Shown in pieces: positions 1 through 4,400 of a stretch of 5,338 bases of DNA. Origin of the DNA: JBQCHF01 sp051953655 (GTDB taxonomy: Bacteria; Actinomycetota; Actinomycetes; Motilibacterales; Motilibacteraceae); the NCBI GenBank assembly GCA_051953655.1, contig JBQCIO010000069.1:1-5338 (forward strand). Reading direction: 5' to 3'. Numbering within the stretch: position 1 is the stretch's first letter; each line of letters opens with the position of its first letter. The translations under genes were made by a program, and so were the position numbers. The notes beneath the pieces are model-generated. The model had not been told where the DNA came from, searched no databases, and saw only the letters and a list, made by a program, of their open reading frames with translations.

Positions 1-100
1 GGGGGTGTGGGTGTTGCCGGGGGGGGCGCGGCGCGCGCGGCGCGCTTTTCTCCCCCCGGCCCCCCCGCCGCCACCCCCCCCCCTCCCCCCCCCCCCGCGG
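1..100. other. Low-complexity G/C homopolymer tract, probable contig-end sequence
   Basis: This stretch is made almost entirely of G runs, GC alternation and long C runs, including two C runs of about ten and twelve bases separated by one T near 74-96. It does not look like the codon-structured DNA of the rest of the window. Positions 16-24 and 52-60 form a perfect 9-base inverted repeat. Inside it, GCGCG at 26-30 pairs with CGCGC at 41-45 and is followed by TTTTCT at 46-51, which would resemble an intrinsic terminator for a plus-strand gene. Poor base calling or assembly at a contig end explains the tract at least as well as biology does. Confidence 0.6.
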
Positions 101-145
101 CTGCGGACCCGGGCGAGATCGTTGCGGCGGCTGCTGGCCGAGTAG
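98..145 (+). CDS. Possible C-terminus of an unidentified plus-strand gene
   Basis: Reading plus from 98, the frame gives LRTRARSLRRLLAE (after one Arg) and ends in TAG at 143-145. The codons mostly end in G or C, as in the real genes here, and the peptide could form a basic amphipathic C-terminal helix. Further upstream the same frame becomes almost pure proline because of the C homopolymers, so the body of the protein cannot be read. If the C runs are sequence errors, a genuine gene may enter from the left in another frame. The family is not recognisable. An alternative frame also gives a protein-like string but with weaker third-position bias, so this is only a candidate. Confidence 0.25.
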   Translation, partial: RLRTRARSLRRLLAE

Positions 146-175
146 CCGCCGGTGAGACGCCACCCTCCGGCCCTT

Positions 176-277
176 GACCGTTCTGCGCACACGACCCCGG
201 CGTCCGCAACGGCGTGTCGCGGCCCCCGGCCGCCGACACGCCGCGTCCGCGACCGAGCCTGTGTGCGCAAATCGGTC
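176..277. repeat. Nested imperfect palindrome around the hairpin
   Basis: Around the hairpin centred at 226.5 lie two further pairs of arms with exactly the same centre: TGCGCACAC at 184-192 with GTGTGCGCA at 261-269, and GACCG at 176-180 with CGGTC at 273-277. Two unpaired 18-base segments (193-210 and 243-260) separate the inner and outer arms. Each contains the direct repeat GCGTCCGCnAC, at 200-210 and 243-253. The whole could fold into a long cruciform or an interrupted stem-loop. Whether it is only an elaborate terminator or a repeated palindromic element cannot be told from a single copy. Confidence 0.5.
211..242. terminator. Strong GC hairpin, candidate (bidirectional) terminator
   Basis: GGCGTGTCG at 211-219 is perfectly complementary to CGACACGCC at 234-242. 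The interior adds CGGCC at 220-224 pairing with GGCCG at 228-232, with a three-C loop and a single bulged C at 233, so the stem is 14 base pairs in all. It begins 79 bases past the aminotransferase stop codon on the minus strand and lies downstream of the possible plus-strand gene end at 145, a position suited to stopping transcripts from both sides. There is no T tract on either side. That is common for actinobacterial terminators but leaves the function inferred. Confidence 0.5.
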
Positions 278-320
278 TCCCCCGGCCGCCGGTCGCCGCA
301 GAGGGGCCGGCGAGCCGACC

Positions 321-1388
321 TCAGGCCAGCGCGGCCAGCGCGCGGTCGACGTCGTCGAGGGTGTTCCACAGGTGGAAGGCCAGGCGGACCTTGCCGGCGC
401 GGACGGCGGCGCGGACGTCGGCGGCGGCCAGCCGCTCGGCGGCGCCCTCGGCGCGCAGCGCGACCACCGGGGAGGGGCGCTCGGGCTGGGGCAGGCCGAG
501 GCCGTCGCGCAGGGCCGCGGCCAGGGCGGTGCCGTGGTCGTGCAGGGCGGGCACGCCGATCTCGGCGATCAGCTCGAGCCCGGGCACCGCGCCGACCCAG
601 GACAGCCAGGCCGGGCTGACGTCGAAGCGGCGGGCGCTGGCGGCCAGGGCCATCGTCGGGCCGTAGGTGGAGGACCAGACGTCCTCGCCGGCGTACCAGC
701 CGGCGGTGGCCGGGCGCAGCGAGTCCAGCAGCTCGCGGCGGACGGTGAAGTAGGCGGTGCCGCGCGGGCCGAGCAGCCACTTGTAGCCGGAGTTCACCGA
801 GTAGTCCACGCGCGAGGCGTCGAAGGGCAGCCAGCCGGCGGCCTGGGTGACGTCGACGAAGGTCCGCGCGCCCACCCGGGCGGCCGCGGCCAGCACGGCG
901 TCGAGGTCGGCCACGGTGCCGCAGGCGGACTGCACCAGGCTGAACGCGACGAGCGCGGTGCTAGAGGTGACCGCGTCGGCCAGGGCGGGCAGCGGCACGT
1001 GCCGCACGGTGATCCCGCGGTCGGCGTGGACCATGAACGGGAAGGTCATCGAGGTGAAGTCGCCCTCGGCGACGACCACCTCGGCGCCGTCGGGCAGCGA
1101 GCCGGCGACCAGCGAGGCGAAGACCGAGGTCTGGCTGCCCACGGCCACCAGGTCGTCCGGCACGCCGACGAGCCCGGCGTAGAGCGAACGCGAGCGGGCG
1201 ACGGCGGCGTCGTAGTCGGCGGCGTTGGCGTGGCCGGTCTCCCAGGTGGCCAGCGCCTCGCGCAGCGCGGCCGCGGCGGTGAGCGGCGGGACGCCGGAGG
1301 TGGCCGCATTGAGGTAGCCGGGGTCGACGGCGAAGCGGTCGGCCCAGCCGGTCTGCAGGGTCGCGGGCAGGAAGGTCGTGGCGGCCAT
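321..1388 (-). CDS. Class V aminotransferase-fold PLP-dependent enzyme
   Basis: This 355-residue protein has the fold-type I, class V aminotransferase layout shared by cysteine desulfurases, kynureninases and isopenicillin N epimerase-like enzymes. It has an N-terminal YLNAATSG segment (about 25-32) and a phosphate-contacting GSQTS (84-88). D179 and Q182 in FVDVTQAAG should contact the cofactor ring. K203 in SGYKWLLGPRG is the expected Schiff-base lysine. Near the C-terminus VRLAFHLWNT (334-343) contains R335, probably the substrate carboxylate ligand. Its only cysteine is C156, in the cofactor domain, so the mobile-loop catalytic cysteine of NifS/SufS desulfurases is absent. A desulfurase role is therefore unlikely; a lyase, epimerase or transaminase role is possible and the substrate is unknown. 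The start is the first available one: an in-frame stop lies at 1413-1415, no other start codon lies between, and GGTGG/GGAGG sits just before the ATG, at rather short spacing. It diverges from a LysR gene that probably controls it. Confidence 0.88.
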   Translation of the reverse strand: MAATTFLPATLQTGWADRFAVDPGYLNAATSGVPPLTAAAALREALATWETGHANAADYDAAVARSRSLYAGLVGVPDDLVAVGSQTSVFASLVAGSLPDGAEVVVAEGDFTSMTFPFMVHADRGITVRHVPLPALADAVTSSTALVAFSLVQSACGTVADLDAVLAAAARVGARTFVDVTQAAGWLPFDASRVDYSVNSGYKWLLGPRGTAYFTVRRELLDSLRPATAGWYAGEDVWSSTYGPTMALAASARRFDVSPAWLSWVGAVPGLELIAEIGVPALHDHGTALAAALRDGLGLPQPERPSPVVALRAEGAAERLAAADVRAAVRAGKVRLAFHLWNTLDDVDRALAALA

Positions 1389-1400
1389 GCCTCCACCGTC
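1389..1400 (-). promoter_or_regulatory. Purine-rich ribosome binding site of the aminotransferase-fold gene
   Basis: On the minus strand GGTGGAGGC directly precedes the ATG. The GGAGG core is only one base from the start codon, closer than usual, while GGTGG is about four bases away. Because an in-frame stop codon closes the frame 27 bases upstream and no other start lies between, this weakly spaced site still has to serve the ATG at 1388. Confidence 0.4.
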
Positions 1401-1420
1401 GGCGCCGGGCTCCTATTGCA

Positions 1421-1437
1421 CAACCCCCAGCTGGTTG
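1421..1437. promoter_or_regulatory. Dyad CAACC-N7-GGTTG, candidate regulator site
   Basis: The five-base arms at 1421-1425 and 1433-1437 are perfect complements around a seven-base spacer, which itself overlaps the palindrome CCAGCTGG (1427-1434). It lies in the divergent promoter region between the aminotransferase-fold and LysR genes. For the minus-strand gene it lies just upstream of a weak -10-like TGCAAT (the complement of 1415-1420), where a LysR-type activator would bind. The T-N11-A signature is absent here, so assignment to the LysR protein rests on position and on geometry matching the neighbouring dyad centred 24 bases away. Confidence 0.35.
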
Positions 1438-1444
1438 GCCGAGC

Positions 1445-1460
1445 GATAATCAGCAGTTAT
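1445..1460 (+). promoter_or_regulatory. LysR gene -10 box overlapping an ATAA-N7-TTAT operator-like dyad
   Basis: GATAAT at 1445-1450 matches the -10 consensus at five of six bases and ends eight bases before the ATG at 1459, so transcription should begin at or within a few bases of the start codon. No Shine-Dalgarno sequence is present in the intervening bases. The mRNA is therefore predicted to be leaderless, as is frequent in actinobacteria. ATAA at 1446-1449 and TTAT at 1457-1460 form a dyad with a seven-base spacer, which contains the LysR-family T-N11-A pattern (T1447, A1459). A protein bound here would block its own promoter, which fits the usual negative autoregulation of LysR regulators. 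No convincing -35 box is seen. Confidence 0.5.
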
Positions 1461-2379
1461 GGACCGTCCCGTCGACGCCGCCACCCTGCGCCTGGTCAAG
1501 GCCATCGCCGACACCGGCTCGTTCACCGGGGCCGCCCGCGAGCTGGGCTACTCCCAGCCCGCGGTCAGCCAGCACGTGCGCCGGCTCGAGCGGCGCCTGG
1601 GCACCGCCGTCGTCGACCGCTCCGGCCGGCAGGTGCGCCTGACCGAGGCCGGGGCGGTGCTGGCCCGGCACGCCACCGCGGTGCTGGCCACCCTGGCCGC
1701 GGCCGAGGAGGAGGTGGCCGCGGTGGCCGGGCTGCGCGCCGGGCGGGTGCGGCTGGTCGCCTTCCCGTCCTCCTCGGCCACCCTGGTGCCCAAGGCGCTG
1801 CGGCTGGTCCGCGACCGGCACCCCGGCGTCGAGGTGTCCTTCGCCGAGGCCGAGCCGCCCGAGTCGCTCGGGCTGCTGCGCGAGGGCGAGTGCGACCTGG
1901 CGGTGGCCTTCTCCTACCCCGGCGCGGACCTGGGCCGCGGGCAGGACGACCTGGCCGGGCTGGAGGCGGTGCCGCTGCTCACCGACCCGCTGCACGTGGC
2001 GCTCCCCCGCACCTCACCGCTGGCCGACCGGCCGTCGGTGGCGCTGACCGACCTGGCGCAGGAGACCTGGATCGCCGGCTGCCCCAAGTGCCGCGGGCAC
2101 CTGCTGGCCGCGTGCGCCGCCGTCGGCGTGCAGCCGCGGATCGCCTACGCCACCGACGACTACGTGGCGGTGCTGGGCCTGGTGGCCGCCGGGCTCGGGG
2201 TGGCGCTCATCCCCGGCCTGGTCCGCGAGAGCGCCCACTCCCACGACGTCGTCATCCGCCCGCTGGCGCCGGCCAGCGTGCGCGAGGTGGTGGCGGTGAC
2301 CACCCCGGACCTGCGCCGGGTGCCGGCGGTGGCGGCGATGCTGGCCGCGCTGCAGGAGGTGTCGGCCGCGCACGGCTGA
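1459..2379 (+). CDS. LysR-family transcriptional regulator
   Basis: This 306-residue protein has the normal length and domain order of the LysR family. The winged helix-turn-helix occupies about residues 5-64, with the typical GSFTGAARELGYSQPAVSQHVRRLE-type sequence at 20-44, here recognisable from A25-A26, S32-Q33-P34-A35-V36-S37 and the R41-R42-L43-E44 end. A linker helix follows at about 65-92, then a periplasmic-binding-protein-like effector domain from about residue 95 to the end, with an AAGLGVALIPGLV segment (243-255) usual for the second subdomain. A CxxC pair, C208 and C211 in AGCPKCRGH, sits in the effector domain. By family rule and by its divergent position it probably regulates the aminotransferase-fold gene. 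Control of the convergent dehydrogenase operon is less likely. The effector is unknown. The start codon is supported by the -10 box eight bases upstream and by domain alignment. Confidence 0.93.
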   Translation: MDRPVDAATLRLVKAIADTGSFTGAARELGYSQPAVSQHVRRLERRLGTAVVDRSGRQVRLTEAGAVLARHATAVLATLAAAEEEVAAVAGLRAGRVRLVAFPSSSATLVPKALRLVRDRHPGVEVSFAEAEPPESLGLLREGECDLAVAFSYPGADLGRGQDDLAGLEAVPLLTDPLHVALPRTSPLADRPSVALTDLAQETWIAGCPKCRGHLLAACAAVGVQPRIAYATDDYVAVLGLVAAGLGVALIPGLVRESAHSHDVVIRPLAPASVREVVAVTTPDLRRVPAVAAMLAALQEVSAAHG

Positions 2380-2393
2380 GCACGCCGCCCAGC
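2375..2393 (-). terminator. Weak hairpin between convergent stop codons
   Basis: Bases 2375-2380 and 2388-2393 can form a six-base stem with a seven-base loop. In the minus-strand transcript all six pairs form, one of them G-U; in the plus-strand transcript one pair is a mismatch. The structure lies immediately after the dehydrogenase stop codon and overlaps the end of the LysR gene. No T run follows it, so the terminator assignment is tentative. Confidence 0.2.
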
Positions 2394-2396
2394 ACC

Positions 2397-3392
2397 TCAG
2401 AGGCCGGGCTGGACCTGGATCTTGCGGCCGATCCCGCCGGCGAACCTCTCGATGCCCTCGGCGTACTGCTCGAGCGGGAGCCGGTCGCTGATGATGACGT
2501 CGGGCTGGAGCACGCCGGCGGCGAACAGCTCGGCGGCCCGCTCGTAGGAGTGCAGGATCGCCATCGACCCGGTGATGGTGATCTCCTCGTTGTAGACGCG
2601 GAACGGGGAGAACCGCGCCTGCGCCTTCTCGCCGGAGACCCCGAACTGCAGGAAGGTGCCGCCGCGGCCCACCCGGGTCAGCCCGTCCTCGATGGCGGCG
2701 ACCACGCCGGTGCAGTCCACCACGACCTCCCACCCGCGCGGCGCGGACAGCTCGTCGGCGGAGGTGACGGCGTTGCTGCAGCCGAGCTGACGGGCGGTCG
2801 TCAGCTTGTCCTCGTTGAGGTCGACGACGTCGACGCTCGCCGCCCCAGCCTGCTTGATGAGCTCGAGCATCATCAGGCCCATCGTGCCGGCGCCGTAGAT
2901 CAGGTAGTGGTCGCCCGGACGGCGCGGCAGCACGTCGAGCCCGCGCACCGCGCAGGCCAGGGGCTCGATGAGCGCGGCGTCCGCGGTGCGGACGTGCTCG
3001 GGCAGCTTGACGCAGCTGGCCACCGGCACGGCCACGAACTCGGCCGCGCCACCCGACCTGGTGACGCCGATGGAGTCCCACCGCTCGCACAGGTTCTCCC
3101 GGCCCTGCCGGCAGTAGAAGCACTCGCCGCAGTGCAGGGACGGGTTCACCGCGACCTGGTCGCCCTCTGCCAGCTCGACCACGTCGCGCCCGACGCCCAC
3201 CACAGTGCCGGCGAACTCGTGCCCGGGGGTCAGCGGCAGGCTGGGCGCGAACTCGCCCTCGAGGATGTGCAGGTCCGTCCCGCAGATGCCGCACGCCTCC
3301 ACCTTGACGACGACGTCGCGCGGGCCCGGCATGGGGTCCGGGACCGTGGTGACCTCGAGCTTGCCGGGGGCGTGGATGACGACGGCACGCAT
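2397..3392 (-). CDS. Zinc-dependent medium-chain dehydrogenase, probable polyol (sorbitol-type) dehydrogenase
   Basis: This 331-residue cytoplasmic enzyme of the zinc-containing medium-chain dehydrogenase family probably oxidises a sugar alcohol to the ketose with NAD. Catalytic zinc ligands are visible as C37 in CGICGTDLH, H58 and E59 in PGHEFAG, and E143 in LIEPLACAVRG. The structural zinc lobe is complete with C88, C91, C94 and C102. The Rossmann motif GAGTMG spans 167-172, and D191 at the end of the second strand of that fold favours NAD over NADP. Length is slightly short of the usual 340-350 but no domain is missing. It follows two sugar ABC permease genes on the same strand, 69 bases after the second, which supports a role in catabolism of the imported compound. 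Sorbitol, xylitol, arabitol or mannitol are all possible; threonine or other alcohol dehydrogenases of the family are less likely. The start ATG has AGGAG ten bases upstream. Confidence 0.9.
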   Translation of the reverse strand: MRAVVIHAPGKLEVTTVPDPMPGPRDVVVKVEACGICGTDLHILEGEFAPSLPLTPGHEFAGTVVGVGRDVVELAEGDQVAVNPSLHCGECFYCRQGRENLCERWDSIGVTRSGGAAEFVAVPVASCVKLPEHVRTADAALIEPLACAVRGLDVLPRRPGDHYLIYGAGTMGLMMLELIKQAGAASVDVVDLNEDKLTTARQLGCSNAVTSADELSAPRGWEVVVDCTGVVAAIEDGLTRVGRGGTFLQFGVSGEKAQARFSPFRVYNEEITITGSMAILHSYERAAELFAAGVLQPDVIISDRLPLEQYAEGIERFAGGIGRKIQVQPGL

Positions 3393-3461
3393 GGCTTTCG
3401 TTCTCCTGTCGTTCGTTTGTTTCGACGGCGTGTGTGCGGTGTGGGTGAGGTGTGGCTTGGG
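3393..3461 (-). promoter_or_regulatory. Leader with ribosome binding site of the dehydrogenase gene
   Basis: The gap between the second permease and the dehydrogenase is 69 bases. Its half nearest the dehydrogenase is unusually A-rich on the coding strand and contains AGGAG (the complement of 3403-3407), ten bases before the ATG. There is no clear hairpin terminator and no convincing -10/-35 pair, so read-through from the permease genes is the simpler reading. An internal promoter cannot be excluded. Confidence 0.45.
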
Positions 3462-4400
3462 CTACTTCACGGCGCCGAGCGAGAGACCGCGCACGAGCTT
3501 GTCCTGGGCGGCCCACCCGGCGAGCAGCACGGGCAGCGAGACCAAGGTGGCGGCGGCGCACAGCTTGGCCAGGAACAGTCCCTCGCTCGTGATGAAGCCG
3601 ACCAGGAAGACCGGCGCGGTCGCCGAGCGCACCGCCGTGAGGTTGACGGCGAACATGAACTCGTTCCAGCTGAAGATGAAGCAGATCAGACTGGTCGCGG
3701 CCAGCCCCGGCATGGCGATGGGGCGCACCACGTTCCACAGCACCCGGGCCAGCCCGGCGCCGTCGACCTCGGCGGCCTCGAGCACCTCCCGCGGGATCTC
3801 GGCCAGGAACGAGCGCATCATCCAGACCGCGATCGGCAGGTTCATGGCGGTGTAGAGGACGACCAGCGCCCACACGTTGTCCAGCATCCCGACCTGCTTG
3901 ACGATCAGGTAGATCGGCAGGAGTGCGGCGATCGCCGGCAGGAACTTGGTGGAGAGGAAGAAGAACATGACGTCGGTCCACTTCTCCACCGGCTTCACCG
4001 ACAGCGCGTAGGCAGCCGGCACGGCCAGCGCCAGGACCAGCAGGGTCGAGATGATGCTGGCGGTCGCCGAGTTGATCAGGAACGGCATGATCCCCCGCCC
4101 GAGCAGCTCGCGGTACTGCGCCAGCGTCACCGGCGCGAACGGCGAGGGCGGGTTGGTGGCCGCGTCCGCCTCGGTGTGGAACGAGGTGAGCACCATCCAG
4201 CCGACCGGGGCGAAGAACAGCAGGGTGGCGACCCAGGCGACCAGCGTCCACACCCGGCCGCCGCGCTCGGCGTGGTCCTGAGCCTTGCCCCTGCCCTTGG
4301 CCTTCGGCGGGCGGCGCAGCCGCTGCGCGGGCACCGGTCGCCGCGTTCGGGCGCCGGGGGTCGTGGCGCCGCGGCGGTCGAGGCGTTCGGTGGTGGTCAT
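3462..4400 (-). CDS. Carbohydrate ABC transporter permease, MalG type
   Basis: This 312-residue inner-membrane subunit of a carbohydrate (CUT1) ABC importer forms half of the translocation channel with the permease encoded just upstream. Six hydrophobic segments are visible at about 50-73, 106-134, 145-168, 174-197, 232-255 and 278-298. The cytoplasmic EAA loop that docks the ATPase begins at E208-A209-A210 with D213-G214 and ends near P231. The C-terminal LVRGLSLGAVK is typical of MalG-type subunits and, from memory of polyol transporters, close to the sorbitol/mannitol group. The first 49 residues are a basic, proline- and arginine-rich cytoplasmic tail with no homology I recognise, longer than the usual short N-terminus. 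The start is supported by a four-base ATGA overlap with the preceding gene and by GGAGG four bases upstream, so the two subunits are probably translationally coupled. The dehydrogenase gene follows. Confidence 0.92.
   Translation of the reverse strand: MTTTERLDRRGATTPGARTRRPVPAQRLRRPPKAKGRGKAQDHAERGGRVWTLVAWVATLLFFAPVGWMVLTSFHTEADAATNPPSPFAPVTLAQYRELLGRGIMPFLINSATASIISTLLVLALAVPAAYALSVKPVEKWTDVMFFFLSTKFLPAIAALLPIYLIVKQVGMLDNVWALVVLYTAMNLPIAVWMMRSFLAEIPREVLEAAEVDGAGLARVLWNVVRPIAMPGLAATSLICFIFSWNEFMFAVNLTAVRSATAPVFLVGFITSEGLFLAKLCAAATLVSLPVLLAGWAAQDKLVRGLSLGAVK

Noticed and set aside
146..320. The palindromic intergenic region as a CRISPR array, tRNA or insertion-sequence end
   Set aside because: There is only one pair of direct repeats (GCGTCCGCnAC), no regular spacer series, no cloverleaf with conserved tRNA loops, and no transposase or target-site duplication in the window.
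152..666. Two overlapping short plus-strand frames at the left end
   Set aside because: They are Arg/Pro/Ala-rich readings antisense to the aminotransferase-fold gene and cross the hairpin region; no start signal or domain is seen.
3393..3461. A separate promoter or a small gene between the second permease and the dehydrogenase
   Set aside because: No -10/-35 pair fits and no start codon with a ribosome binding site precedes a frame there; only the dehydrogenase's own AGGAG is supported.
2014..4251. A 745-codon minus-strand open frame over the dehydrogenase and second permease
   Set aside because: It runs in another frame through two well-recognised genes on the same strand and through the LysR gene, and gives an Arg/Gly/Ala-rich sequence without motifs.
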